From NCBI RefSeq assembly GCF_001884045.1, contig NZ_MACF01000119.1, positions 372,001 to 436,000 of the forward strand: a DNA stretch of 64,000 bases, in the 5' to 3' direction. How positions within the stretch are numbered: position 1 is the stretch's first letter; the number at the start of each line of letters is the position of its first letter. The translations under genes were made by a program, and so were the position numbers. The notes under the pieces were generated by a model. That model had not been told where the DNA came from and ran no database searches. It worked only from the letters and a program-made list of their open reading frames with translations. The stretch comes from Bacillus mobilis. GTDB taxonomy: Bacteria > Bacillota > Bacilli > Bacillales > Bacillaceae_G. Shown here in pieces: positions 7,755 through 16,918 of this stretch.

Positions 7755-10139
7755 TTAGCGATGGATCCAAACTGCACCTGCAGACTTATCATCAGCTTGA
7801 CCTACTACTTCAAACTTCAATCCTAGTTTCGGTAACTTACGTCCGGCATCTGGAATAACGCTATTGATGTATTGCTTAGAGTCATCAAATTTCGCAACGC
7901 CTGGTAATCCTTTATAATCAAAGATACCGCGAGTTGGTGAATCTACTCTCCATGCTGGCGTTTGCTCAAATGAGAATGCCGCATCGGCAATTTGATAACG
8001 TGTACTGCTCTTCACAGTTGGTTGACCGTTTAATGTTCCTACGATTGCCTCTGGATGAGAATCTACTACCCCAAGGAACCCTTCGCCTGGGTGAACGCCT
8101 ACCCAGTTATCTGTAAAGCTTTGATCCGCATACCATACAACCATTCCTGTATTAAATACTGGACCACGTGCATGTTGTAACGCCGTGTCAGATCCAGCAT
8201 AATTTCGCCACTCAATATAGTAGTTATTTTTTTTCTGTTCAAATCCGTTTGACACAGTAAATCCTTTTAACGTCATTGCTGGCTGTCCTTCTGCATCATC
8301 AGAGAATACAACTTTTCCATCTACAGTTAATGCTGCATTGTCCAATGCAAATCCTTTATAAGCTACTGCAATATCTGTTACATACTCAAACTGTAGTTTT
8401 ACTTTCTTTCCTTTGAATTGACTTAAATCGTATGATTTATCAACCCACTTACCATCCGTTGTATCTACGCCGGCTTTTACATCTTTTTCGCCCATTCGAT
8501 CAATTCGCGTCTTCGTTCCATCTTCTGCAATTGCATTTACGTCAAGGAAATCATACTTCGCTTCCAGTTCATAAAATGCCTTATAATCAAACTTAGCGTC
8601 TTTTGCATTTGTTAAGTCAAATACTGGAGTCTCAAGTGTTGTATGAATATCATTTCCTTTTGTGCTGTAATAAAACTTCTTACCAAATGCCGATTCGATA
8701 TTTTTTATATCTTTGTCTGGTAAGTTAACTCGAATAATTCCTGGTCGTTTTGATTTTGTAACACTTTGATCTAAATATGTTGCAGTACCGATTCCTGTGC
8801 GTAGTTTATCGTAATCTACTTCAACGATATTTGCCCAGTTACCCTGCATATTCTTTTGGAAAAATTCTTTATTTTGTGGTGAGAAACTCGTTGGCTCTGT
8901 TCCTGCAATTTTTCCAGCCCAGCTACCGCCGCTCATAATAGACCATGATTCAACAGGTTCACCTTGTCCAGAATACTTTGTATCATATTCATCCGGTAAT
9001 CCTAAATCATGACCGTACTCATGGGCAAACACACCAACTGCTCCATCTTCAGGCTCAATTGTATAATCGTATGCAGCCATCTTGCCGCCCCAGTTCGAAA
9101 CAGAAGATTTCGTACCATCAATCGCATATGGTTTTGATCCTAGTTTTGAACGATGAGACCAAATCGCATCATCTTTTAATTTACCACCGCCAGCTTCTTG
9201 ACCCACGCCCGCATGTACAACCATTAAGTGGTCAATAATTCCATCTGGCTCGTTTTTATTTCCATCACCATTTTGATCGTATTGATCAAATTGATCATAA
9301 TCTGCTAAATTGATACCTTTTGCGACAGCTGCTTTTAATGCCTCTTTCACAAGATCACGTGGCCCTAAAGGACCTTTGTTATCATGACCAGTTCCCGCAT
9401 CCGCACCATAATCTGATGCTTTTCCTGGAACAGTAAGCCATTCTGTTACAGTTCCATCAACTGTGTAGCTACCGCCAGATTGTTCCTCATAATACTGTTT
9501 AAATGTATTAATCTTCGATCCATCAAATAACGTAAATGGCTCATCTCCAAATAACATTTTTTGATAATGTTCACGATTAAAGTCCTTAGAATACATGTAA
9601 CCTGGTTCTTGATCAATATTATTATGTTTAAAATCGCTAAATTCTACGAGTAAAACAAGTACTTTATCTTTTCGAACCGCTCCATTATACTCAGCTTGCT
9701 TCGCTGGTGTAGTAGGTACTTTTCCATTTAATTTTCTAGAATTCAACCCTGCATCTTGTCCAACAACCGGTCCTACTTCTGGCTGCTGCGCCTGTTCATT
9801 TTCCTTCATTTTTGCATCTTTTACTTTTTTCATAAAATCTGAAGCTTCTTGCGTAAGGTTATCTCCTGTCATGATTTCTTTTCCAGGATTTTCGCCTTTC
9901 TTTTTCTCAACATAATTTTCGACAGCCTTTGATGTCTCAGCTTGTGATGCAGATTGATCAATTACTCCCCTTTGTTTCAGCGCTTCTGCCAAACGCTCCT
10001 CTGGTATTAAATGCTCATCAATTGGTAGAGATGGTGGCGTATCAGCATACGCTGCATGACTTCCAAAAGCAAACGTACTACTTAGCACTGCCGCTGTTGC
10101 TAAAACTGATAATGGTTTTAACTTCTTATTCTTTTTCAA
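7755..10139 (-). CDS. inhA3: Secreted M6-family metalloprotease, immune inhibitor A (probably InhA3)
   Basis: A TTG at 10139, preceded by GGGGAGG, gives 794 residues, matching InhA1 length; the in-frame codons upstream lack a ribosome site. A Sec signal peptide (basic n-region, hydrophobic core, cleavage near SHAAYA) is followed by a propeptide. The zinc site is HEYGH near residue 371, then a glycine-rich Met-turn region ([16 protein letters not shown]). The C-terminal half matches the InhA beta-sandwich and MAM-like region. InhA enzymes degrade host antibacterial proteins and matrix. The paralogue number rests on the neighbouring desaturase, as I recall for the ATCC 14579 genome; no PlcR box is visible upstream. 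Confidence 0.85.
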   Translation of the reverse strand: MKKNKKLKPLSVLATAAVLSSTFAFGSHAAYADTPPSLPIDEHLIPEERLAEALKQRGVIDQSASQAETSKAVENYVEKKKGENPGKEIMTGDNLTQEASDFMKKVKDAKMKENEQAQQPEVGPVVGQDAGLNSRKLNGKVPTTPAKQAEYNGAVRKDKVLVLLVEFSDFKHNNIDQEPGYMYSKDFNREHYQKMLFGDEPFTLFDGSKINTFKQYYEEQSGGSYTVDGTVTEWLTVPGKASDYGADAGTGHDNKGPLGPRDLVKEALKAAVAKGINLADYDQFDQYDQNGDGNKNEPDGIIDHLMVVHAGVGQEAGGGKLKDDAIWSHRSKLGSKPYAIDGTKSSVSNWGGKMAAYDYTIEPEDGAVGVFAHEYGHDLGLPDEYDTKYSGQGEPVESWSIMSGGSWAGKIAGTEPTSFSPQNKEFFQKNMQGNWANIVEVDYDKLRTGIGTATYLDQSVTKSKRPGIIRVNLPDKDIKNIESAFGKKFYYSTKGNDIHTTLETPVFDLTNAKDAKFDYKAFYELEAKYDFLDVNAIAEDGTKTRIDRMGEKDVKAGVDTTDGKWVDKSYDLSQFKGKKVKLQFEYVTDIAVAYKGFALDNAALTVDGKVVFSDDAEGQPAMTLKGFTVSNGFEQKKNNYYIEWRNYAGSDTALQHARGPVFNTGMVVWYADQSFTDNWVGVHPGEGFLGVVDSHPEAIVGTLNGQPTVKSSTRYQIADAAFSFEQTPAWRVDSPTRGIFDYKGLPGVAKFDDSKQYINSVIPDAGRKLPKLGLKFEVVGQADDKSAGAVWIHR

Positions 10140-10353
10140 TGCTTTTCCTCCCCAGTGTCTGCAAATTATCGTTTTTTTTGCCGATAGGAACATAATATTC
10201 GTTACAATACGAATATTCAATCTTTTTAAAGAGCTAAAATGTTGAGAAATATTTTTTAGGGTGAAAAATATAAGATAAATAAATTTACAAGAAGTCCTTT
10301 TTAGAAGTTGTGATCCTCTTTACTCTTGTTTTCAAGTGAAATTTTAGCTACAC

Positions 10354-10400
10354 AAAAAATGCCAATTCCTAAGTATTAGCTAAGGAATTGGCATTTTTTT
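10354..10400 (-). terminator. Terminator of the alkaline phosphatase gene
   Basis: A 17-base stem (AAAAAATGCCAATTCCT and its complement) begins at the phosphatase stop codon and ends in a T run on the minus strand. Confidence 0.9.
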
Positions 10401-12060
10401 AACGAGAATGCTTTATGAATAAACGGATTGCTTCTTCTGGTACATAGCACTTGCCATTACTTTCTACAACTACACTACCTAATTCATATTCTTTATTCTT
10501 AATACGAATTATATTTTTATTTACAAATAATTGAGCTTTTACATGATTACGTTTTACTATGAGCACCGGGTTTGCTGTATCAGTATTATCTATAGTGACT
10601 GTTGCATCGTTTTGTTTAAAAGCTGATTCACTATCTACAAATAATTTGTTTGTTACTTCTTCTAAATTAAAGCCCATTGCTTTCGCCATCGTCTTCGCAA
10701 CGTCTGTGTTTTGGATCAAACCATATGGTTTTTGAGGACCGTAAGAATATAAAAACACATCCTCACCTGTATGCCCTCCTGTTGTGAAGCCAATATTTGC
10801 ACGGTTAGCTAGTAATGTAGTAAGTATTGGACCAATATCCGATTTCTTTCGTACAACTTTTAATTTTTCCTTTTCAGCTTCCGTTAAGTTATTTAAACCG
10901 TAAAGTGCAGCAACTTCTACTATATTTGATAAATCATTATTTATTTTTTGGGTTACCCCTTCAATTGTCATTTTCGCTTTTTTTAATGGATTAATGTATG
11001 CAGAGACCGGCGTAGTATTATAGCCTTTTGTTGTATTCGCATTCCCAATAGAAATCCCGCTATTACCATGATCAGTTAAAGCGATGAGCAGTGTATTCTC
11101 ATCATTTTTGGCAAATTGTAATGCTTTTGCTACCGCTTTATCAAATGCTAATACATCACTAATCATCCCCATCGGATCATTCACATGAGCTGCCCAGTCT
11201 GGTTTACTTCCTTCCACAAATAAAAAGAAACCATCTTTATCTTTTGATAACGTTTGAATTGCTTTTTCCGTCATTTGCGAAAGTGTTGGTTGCTCCGGAT
11301 TTGTTGCTTCACGATCCATATCGAACGCTAAAGCGTTATGTGAAAAAGAGCCCCAAATCTTCTTAGATTTAGAGTTCAATAATGCATTTTTCGTTTCAAC
11401 AAAATCGTACCCTTTGTCATGAATCACCTTTACTAAATCCTCACCATCTTTTCTTTTTATAGGTAGCAGTGCTGCTTTTCCCCCGCCTAATACGACATCT
11501 ATATTTTGATATACTTGTTGCTCTGCAATTACGTCAAAACGCTTACGGTTTATATGGTGAGCAGAGAATCCGGCCGGAGTAGCATGCTGAATTTCAGCTG
11601 TAGCAACAATTCCAGTTGCGCGCCCAGTACGTTTGGCACCTTCTAAAACATTGGCAACCGGCCGTAACTTGTCCTCTTCTTTGATTGATTTTACGCCAGG
11701 TGAACTTACAATAGAAGGTAATACACCTACATATCCTGAATTCGATTTATTCCCAGTCGCTAAAGCTGTTGCTGCTGGGGCTGAGTCTGTTATAGCTGAT
11801 TCCGCCGAATATGTAAGAACTCCTCCTGTTACCATTTCATCTAATGCAAGTGGTTTCCCTTTATACAAACGAGCTAATGTCGTTGCTGAAGAACTCGTTC
11901 CGTCCATAACCATTATGATTACATTTTTCGGTTGCCGTTCTACTTTTTTCACTTTCGCTTCCACCGAATAATAATTCATCATGCTTTCAGTACATAACAT
12001 ACTTAGTGTGATTGTTCCTACTAACAGTAACTTCTTCATCAGTAAACCCAAATTTGACAT
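10399..12060 (-). CDS. Exported alkaline phosphatase with extra C-terminal domain
   Basis: The start is the ATG at 12060, 7 bases after CGGAGGA, giving 553 residues. A signal peptide around MKKLLLVGTITLSMLC precedes the catalytic domain. Family motifs are VMDGTSSSATTLARL (metal Asp), TDSAPAATALATG with the catalytic Ser, EIQHATPAGFSAHH, EGSKPDWAAH, TDHGNSG and TGGHTGEDVFLY. It hydrolyses phosphate monoesters outside the membrane. After about residue 470, a roughly 80-residue region resembles the copper-amine-oxidase-like wall/stalk domain, so the protein is longer than B. subtilis PhoA/PhoB. No Pho box was identified. Confidence 0.88.
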   Translation of the reverse strand: MSNLGLLMKKLLLVGTITLSMLCTESMMNYYSVEAKVKKVERQPKNVIIMVMDGTSSSATTLARLYKGKPLALDEMVTGGVLTYSAESAITDSAPAATALATGNKSNSGYVGVLPSIVSSPGVKSIKEEDKLRPVANVLEGAKRTGRATGIVATAEIQHATPAGFSAHHINRKRFDVIAEQQVYQNIDVVLGGGKAALLPIKRKDGEDLVKVIHDKGYDFVETKNALLNSKSKKIWGSFSHNALAFDMDREATNPEQPTLSQMTEKAIQTLSKDKDGFFLFVEGSKPDWAAHVNDPMGMISDVLAFDKAVAKALQFAKNDENTLLIALTDHGNSGISIGNANTTKGYNTTPVSAYINPLKKAKMTIEGVTQKINNDLSNIVEVAALYGLNNLTEAEKEKLKVVRKKSDIGPILTTLLANRANIGFTTGGHTGEDVFLYSYGPQKPYGLIQNTDVAKTMAKAMGFNLEEVTNKLFVDSESAFKQNDATVTIDNTDTANPVLIVKRNHVKAQLFVNKNIIRIKNKEYELGSVVVESNGKCYVPEEAIRLFIKHSR

Positions 12061-12358
12061 TGTTGTTCCTCCGTATGTTTTACATTCATTTATATATGTT
12101 TTATTAGTCCCCAATTTTCATGAAGCTAACAATCATTACCTTCACTTTCTTTTATTAGTAAGGCAACGAACGCTACCTATCATAGCTTTTTATGTTCAAA
12201 TAATTAGGGACCACACCTATTTTATAAAACCGTCTTATCATTCTCTTCCCTAAAATTTATTTATCAATAAAAATCCGATTGAAATGAATAAGAATTTATT
12301 GTTAAACGATAAATTTCATGTTAAATTAAAGAGATAATTTAAAAATGAGGTGCTTTAT

Positions 12359-12841
12359 ATGAAACAAGGATCAACACTCTTTTTAAAGACAGCAATCATC
12401 CTTATCGGTATTCCTGTTTTTGCTTTATGTATATTTTTAATTCCTAATATCGGGAATTACACAGCGGACTTATACCCGGATATTGCATATATAAAATATC
12501 TTGTTTTAATCAATCTATATGCAACAGTGATACCTTTTTATTTTGCCCTATATCAAGCCTTTAAACTTGTAAGCTACATTGATAAGGGGAACGCCTTCTC
12601 GAAATTATCTGTTAGAGCTTTAAAAAAGATAAAACAATGTGCTGTTACAATTAGTGTATTATATGTAGTAGGTATGCCGCTTTTCTATCTTGTAGCAGAG
12701 AGAGATGACGCGCCAGGTATTATAATAATTGGCATGATCCTTATCTTTGCTTCAATGGTTATCGCAGTCTTTGCTGCCGTTCTCCAAAGACTTTTAAAAG
12801 ATGCGATAGATATAAAATCAGAAAATGATTTAACGGTCTGA
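12359..12841 (+). CDS. DUF2975 membrane protein
   Basis: The start is the ATG at 12359, preceded by TGAGG, giving 160 residues. Four hydrophobic segments are evident at about residues 10-32, 45-68, 95-118 and 125-145, the layout of DUF2975 proteins. It is followed 10 bases later by a small XRE repressor, an arrangement common for this family, where the pair forms a self-regulated unit. The biochemical role is unknown. Confidence 0.75.
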   Translation: MKQGSTLFLKTAIILIGIPVFALCIFLIPNIGNYTADLYPDIAYIKYLVLINLYATVIPFYFALYQAFKLVSYIDKGNAFSKLSVRALKKIKQCAVTISVLYVVGMPLFYLVAERDDAPGIIIIGMILIFASMVIAVFAAVLQRLLKDAIDIKSENDLTV

Positions 12842-12851
12842 GGTGAATAAC

Positions 12852-13067
12852 ATGGCAATAATAATTAATATTGATGTAATGTTAGCGAAACGAAAAATGA
12901 GCGTAACTGAACTTTCAGAGAAGGTTGGAATTACAATGGCTAACCTTTCTATATTAAAAAATGGAAAAGCAAAAGCAATTAGAATTACAACTTTAGATGC
13001 TATTTGTAAAGCGTTAGAATGCCAACCAGGGGATATTTTAGAATATCAACCGGAAGACAGTGAATAA
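12852..13067 (+). CDS. Small XRE-family (Cro/CI-like) regulator
   Basis: The ATG at 12852 follows AGGTGA, giving 71 residues that are essentially one helix-turn-helix domain: KMSVTELSEKVGITMANLSI, then LDAICKALECQPGDILEY. This short form (YozG-like) is typically encoded next to DUF2975 proteins and probably autoregulates the two-gene operon. There is no effector domain. Confidence 0.88.
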   Translation: MAIIINIDVMLAKRKMSVTELSEKVGITMANLSILKNGKAKAIRITTLDAICKALECQPGDILEYQPEDSE

Positions 13068-13099
13068 AAAGAGTCCTTCATACGAGAAGGACTCTTTTT
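13066..13099. terminator. Bidirectional terminator
   Basis: AAAAAGAGTCCTTC pairs perfectly with its complement over a 6-base loop. It overlaps the stop of the XRE gene and faces the convergent small membrane-protein gene. Confidence 0.9.
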
Positions 13100-13107
13100 A
13101 TTGCACA

Positions 13108-13419
13108 TTACGGCGCAAAACTAATTTGACCAGTAAATAATAATATAATCGTGATCATCCAAAATATAAGTAATGATAAGGACAGTATTATTGAAATAAT
13201 AGCAATACCCTTCTTCTCTGTTTGTTTCGTCATCGTAATGCTAGAAAGTATGATACCTGCAACTGTGAGGGCAACTGTAATATAATCTCCCACTACATTA
13301 CCTACATTTGCTATCCTTGTCGGAGTAATAAAAACGAACAGAAAACATAAAATGCCGATGAGTAAAGATATGTAACTAATTATGCTGTATTTCTTTTTAG
13401 GAACTATTTCAGTTTTCAT
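13108..13419 (-). CDS. Small membrane protein of unknown function
   Basis: The 103-residue protein has three predicted membrane segments (about 14-32, 44-62 and 72-95) and a short lysine-rich N-terminus. I recognise no family motif. A TAGAAGGGGTGG ribosome site precedes the ATG. It is monocistronic and convergent with the XRE gene. Confidence 0.6.
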   Translation of the reverse strand: MKTEIVPKKKYSIISYISLLIGILCFLFVFITPTRIANVGNVVGDYITVALTVAGIILSSITMTKQTEKKGIAIISIILSLSLLIFWMITIILLFTGQISFAP

Positions 13420-13533
13420 ACTAATCCACCCCTTCTATACAGCTATAAGTTCATATTAGCACAAATAACCATAATTTGGTTATAATAAATAGCAGATAAA
13501 ATGGACACAACCATCTTATCTGCTATTACATTT

Positions 13534-13926
13534 CTACCTAATTACTAACCCAGCTATTTCTTCTTTATCGTTATAAGTTACGATAAAGGTACGTTGTTCT
13601 TTACTATACCTCGCTACAAGAATAACAGTATATAAACCATCTTTTTCTTCAATCGATTTTTTCTCAATTTTTTCGAATGTACCAGCTTTTTCAATTATAG
13701 GAGTAAGTTCTTTCATTTGCTCTTCTGATAAGGCTGATTTCATTTTACTATCAAATTTTTCATGCACGTCTTTATACTTCGCCTCATTTAATAATGTTAC
13801 AATTTCTTCCGCCTTAGGAATAAACTTTTTTGACGTACTTTCATCTACTTTATTACCGGTACAAGCTGCGAGTGCGAACGCCGCGATAGCACTTATTATA
13901 ATTAGTAACATTCTTCTCATTTTCAT
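13534..13926 (-). CDS. DUF3887-type lipoprotein
   Basis: The 130-residue protein starts with a lipoprotein signal peptide (MKMRRMLLII, then hydrophobic residues) ending in the lipobox ALAAC at about residue 21, so it should be anchored to the outer membrane face. The rest (about 25-130) looks like a DUF3887 domain, an alpha/beta fold of unknown function often found in lipoproteins. Its ATG overlaps the stop of the YhfC-type protease gene as ATGA, which predicts translational coupling. It is the last gene of the regulator-kinase-protease operon. Confidence 0.8.
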   Translation of the reverse strand: MKMRRMLLIIISAIAAFALAACTGNKVDESTSKKFIPKAEEIVTLLNEAKYKDVHEKFDSKMKSALSEEQMKELTPIIEKAGTFEKIEKKSIEEKDGLYTVILVARYSKEQRTFIVTYNDKEEIAGLVIR

Positions 13927-14600
13927 ACACCCTTTCTTTTTAAAATAAAACTATAACTAAAAACGAGTACAGCACAAATTGCTATTGAAACTTCTGACAT
14001 AATGATCCCGCTTTTCCCTGGTACATATAGCGATATAATGCTAGCTATTGCATTTGCAGTCCCATGGATGAGAATTGCATATACAACATAACGAAATTTC
14101 TTTTGGACGACAGCTTGCAATACAATGATGGAAAGTCCAATATGCAATACCATCGCGACGATACGCTCCATACCGCCGAAATAGTAACTGTCACCATTTT
14201 GAATGAATGTTTGTGACAATAATAGAGATATTACCGGAACTCCAACTATCAACACTGCCTCAATACCACCATGCCCTGCTCCAAATAAAAAACCAGACTG
14301 CCAATCTCGTTGCTTCATAAAATAACGCATTGCAATAAAACGAGCTATCTCTTCAAAAATTCCAGCTGATAAACTAAGCAAAAGTACAAATAGTACAGGC
14401 TGCATAACAGAAAACATTTGAAAATTTGTGCTAGTTCCACTTACATAATTCAGTATTGGTATGCGGATCAATATTTGTGATACAACAAAAGCCAATACAC
14501 CTAACATATATGGAATATAGCGTTTCTTCCAAAAAGCATATAAAAGTGCTACAAGCGGTAAACCAAAGCTAATCATTGTTGTAAAAATAAGACCATTCAT
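13923..14600 (-). CDS. YhfC-type putative intramembrane protease
   Basis: The 225-residue protein has about 7 membrane helices. Conserved polar motifs within helices are GIFEEIARFI near residue 83, GAGHGGIEA near 107, VLHIGLS near 151 and ILIHGTANA near 177. This pattern of a Glu-Glu pair plus three His-containing helices matches the YhfC family, related to the CPBP/Rce1 glutamic intramembrane proteases. The ATG follows AGAGGTG. Start and stop codons overlap both neighbours, which ties it to the histidine kinase and the lipoprotein. Confidence 0.75.
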   Translation of the reverse strand: MNGLIFTTMISFGLPLVALLYAFWKKRYIPYMLGVLAFVVSQILIRIPILNYVSGTSTNFQMFSVMQPVLFVLLLSLSAGIFEEIARFIAMRYFMKQRDWQSGFLFGAGHGGIEAVLIVGVPVISLLLSQTFIQNGDSYYFGGMERIVAMVLHIGLSIIVLQAVVQKKFRYVVYAILIHGTANAIASIISLYVPGKSGIIMSEVSIAICAVLVFSYSFILKRKGV

Positions 14601-14683
14601 CTCGCTTCACCTCTTACTTGAAGTGTATAAAAACGAGTAAAGGAAGTATGTAGTTCTTTCCTATTCGGTTTCATTTTCATCAT
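14597..14683 (-). CDS. Possible 28-residue peptide between kinase and protease genes
   Basis: An ATG-ATG start at 14683, 6 bases after the kinase stop, opens a 28-codon frame that ends in TGA overlapping the protease start as ATGA, exactly filling the 89-base gap. The peptide begins MMKMKPNRKELHT and is basic, with no cysteine and no hydrophobic leader, so it is unlike an AgrD precursor. The ribosome site is weak (GAGATG, 12 bases away). It could be real and coupled, or chance. Confidence 0.3.
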   Translation of the reverse strand: MMKMKPNRKELHTSFTRFYTLQVRGEAR

Positions 14684-14689
14684 AGATGG

Positions 14690-16006
14690 TCATTTCATCT
14701 CTTTTAATATGAGTGTTTGTGTGAAATAAGGACTTACATAAGTTGTCTCTAACGTCGCGTTATTTGTTTTATTCATAATCCGTTTTAACGAAAATAACCC
14801 ATATCCTCGAGCTCCGTCTTTACTTGAATGGTTTTTCTCATAAATTTTTTGCAAATCAATCGCTTCACTCTTTGAACTATTACGCGCGATAAAATATTGT
14901 CGGGAATCCATTTCAAAGAATGCGATTTGCAACATCTTTTCCTCACTATGTACTGCTTCTTCAATTGCATTGTCTACTAAAACTGAAATGATGCGAATAA
15001 ATGAAATGATCGTCATCGAAACACTTTCGATGTTCTCTGGTATATCGAGCATTACTTTTATTTGTTGGTGCTGGGCAGTGCTAACTTTCGCCCTTAATAC
15101 ACTTCTCACTTCAGGAATATGTATGCGAGATAATTTCGCAATATCAAGTTCATGATCATTTATTGTTTTTAATGTAGGAGCTATCACGTCATAATACACT
15201 TGCTCAATTTCTTTCACATTTTTTGTACGTATGCCCTCCTCTAACGATAGTAATACATTCATATAATCGTGACGGAAACTAGCAAGCTCATCGTGCATAT
15301 CCTCTAATTTCTCTACATAATCTAATAACTCTTTATCTAAACGTTTCTCGTGTTCTTCTTGTAACTTTTCTTTCGATAAGTGTGAGCTTATTAACACCAT
15401 GATTAGTAATAATAAAAATATAATAATCGCTGAAATATAACTTACTTCACTGTATTGTTGATTTAATTGTGCTAATAACGCAGAAGATGGCTGAGTTAAG
15501 ATTAGTTCAATAATAAATCCGGCAATTAATAATATATAAGTTACATAGTATAGCGGACTACCTACTATATATTGAGCAATTTTTTGGATTCTTTTGCGAG
15601 CTACAAAAATACCGATAAAAGTAAGTGTCGATACGGTAAGATGAATCAAGCTACCTGTCCATAAATATAAATTGAATGGCGTTAACATAAAGATTTTCAT
15701 TCCTAAATCAAATAGCAACATTTTCACTAACGTTATTATCACCATACTCACTAGTGCAAAATATACATTATGCTTAAATTTCAATTCATTTTGCATTAAT
15801 CCTAAACTTATTAGAAACAACACAATGGTACTATTCAATTCTGGATATCTCGTTACTGTTACGACAATAGCAAGTAAAATAATGAATACCGCACTTAAAG
15901 CTATTAACATTCTAACTGACAATCTATTGTACCGGATTAATTGAATGTATAAAAACGTATGGCTTATACTAGTAAGCAGTATTGCAAATAAATCATAAAT
16001 ATACAT
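14690..16006 (-). CDS. GHKL sensor histidine kinase, AgrC-like
   Basis: The 438-residue protein has six to seven membrane segments in residues 1-210, a coiled coil (about 212-240), the phospho-acceptor motif SFRHDYMN near residue 245 and a GHKL ATPase domain with N-box VDNAIEEA near 345 and G-box GARGYGLFSLKRI near 400. This is the AgrC/NatK class that senses peptides or envelope signals and phosphorylates LytTR regulators. Its start shares one base with the regulator stop (TAATG), so the two are translationally coupled. No AgrB or AgrD is adjacent. Confidence 0.9.
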   Translation of the reverse strand: MYIYDLFAILLTSISHTFLYIQLIRYNRLSVRMLIALSAVFIILLAIVVTVTRYPELNSTIVLFLISLGLMQNELKFKHNVYFALVSMVIITLVKMLLFDLGMKIFMLTPFNLYLWTGSLIHLTVSTLTFIGIFVARKRIQKIAQYIVGSPLYYVTYILLIAGFIIELILTQPSSALLAQLNQQYSEVSYISAIIIFLLLLIMVLISSHLSKEKLQEEHEKRLDKELLDYVEKLEDMHDELASFRHDYMNVLLSLEEGIRTKNVKEIEQVYYDVIAPTLKTINDHELDIAKLSRIHIPEVRSVLRAKVSTAQHQQIKVMLDIPENIESVSMTIISFIRIISVLVDNAIEEAVHSEEKMLQIAFFEMDSRQYFIARNSSKSEAIDLQKIYEKNHSSKDGARGYGLFSLKRIMNKTNNATLETTYVSPYFTQTLILKEMK

Positions 16007-16740
16007 TACATCTCACCCTTTAACATGTTTCGTACTTTACTCACTAAACGACGTGATACCGGAATACGTTTCCCGCTTTTTAAAACTATCATTTTTTGCT
16101 TCGCATCGTAAAAAGACAATTGCTTCGTATTCACGATATATGATTGATGACAGCGAAATAAACGTTCATCTATTATTTCAATTTCTTTTAAAGTCCCGTA
16201 AAAAGAAACGATTCGATCTAACGTCACTAACGCTAAACGGTGTGGTTCATCGGTCATAACATATTCAACTTCATGAAACGGAACCCGCACAGTCGCATTA
16301 CTACTTTCAACGATAAAGTCATCGGACGGAATGATATGATTATTACGCGCTTCATATTGGAGTAAACATTGTTCAAAAACGTTACGCCTCTCCTCATATG
16401 GCAATCCTTTATCAATAAATGTTAAAGCTGATACCATGTATTGATACGAAATAGGTGCAAATTCAGAATGCGTCGTTACAAACACAATAATTCCTTGTGT
16501 ATCATACTTACGTATCTCTTGCGCTACTTGTAACCCTTTACGCTCTTCTCTTTTTATCTCTATATCTAAAAAATAGATTGGGATATACGTCGCCTTAGGA
16601 ATGTTAGTTATAATATTTTCACTTTTACTAGTCACCTCTATAAAATCAAAAGGCAACATATACTCCTCACAAATCTCTTCAACTAGCCGTTTCATTTGCT
16701 GTGCTTGTATGACATCATCTTCTAAAATGAAAATACTCAT
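16006..16740 (-). CDS. LytTR-family response regulator, AgrA-like
   Basis: The 244-residue protein has a receiver domain (about 1-125, acidic pocket EDD at 7-9, phospho-acceptor Asp in YFLDIEIKREERKG, conserved Thr in VFVTTH). It is followed by a LytTR DNA-binding domain (about 145-240, with YVMTDEPHRLALVT and LFRCHQSYIVN). LytTR regulators bind paired direct repeats near promoters. The protein is first in an operon with the GHKL kinase, an intramembrane protease and a lipoprotein, which are its probable targets along with itself. Confidence 0.92.
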   Translation of the reverse strand: MSIFILEDDVIQAQQMKRLVEEICEEYMLPFDFIEVTSKSENIITNIPKATYIPIYFLDIEIKREERKGLQVAQEIRKYDTQGIIVFVTTHSEFAPISYQYMVSALTFIDKGLPYEERRNVFEQCLLQYEARNNHIIPSDDFIVESSNATVRVPFHEVEYVMTDEPHRLALVTLDRIVSFYGTLKEIEIIDERLFRCHQSYIVNTKQLSFYDAKQKMIVLKSGKRIPVSRRLVSKVRNMLKGEM

Positions 16741-16769
16741 GTGATCACTCGCTTTATAGAAATCTTTTT

Positions 16770-16791
16770 ATTTATAGATTCATCTATAAAT
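16770..16791. promoter_or_regulatory. Palindrome upstream of the two-component operon
   Basis: ATTTATAGA and its exact complement flank a 4-base centre, 30 bases before the regulator start; TTTATAGA occurs again at 16753-16760. It may be an operator for the regulator itself, or a hairpin in the leader. Confidence 0.4.
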
Positions 16792-16870
16792 ATATAATTC
16801 AAATCTTTATACCAATCCTCTTCTAAATATTTGAAAGTATTAATTTTCTATCGTTTTTATAAAGCATAGA

Positions 16871-16910
16871 AAATAACCTCTACTTTCAAGCAAAAAGTAG
16901 AGGTTTTATT
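16871..16910 (-). terminator. Terminator of the HAD/kinase/GNAT/VOC operon
   Basis: A 10-base core stem (ACCTCTACTT) with A/T tails lies 9 bases past the HAD-gene stop on the minus strand. Confidence 0.85.
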
Positions 16911-16918
16911 TCATTCAT

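Noticed and set aside
10140-10353. Search for a PlcR box upstream of the InhA-type gene
   Set aside because: No TATGnAnnnnTnCATA match is present, so PlcR control was not annotated.
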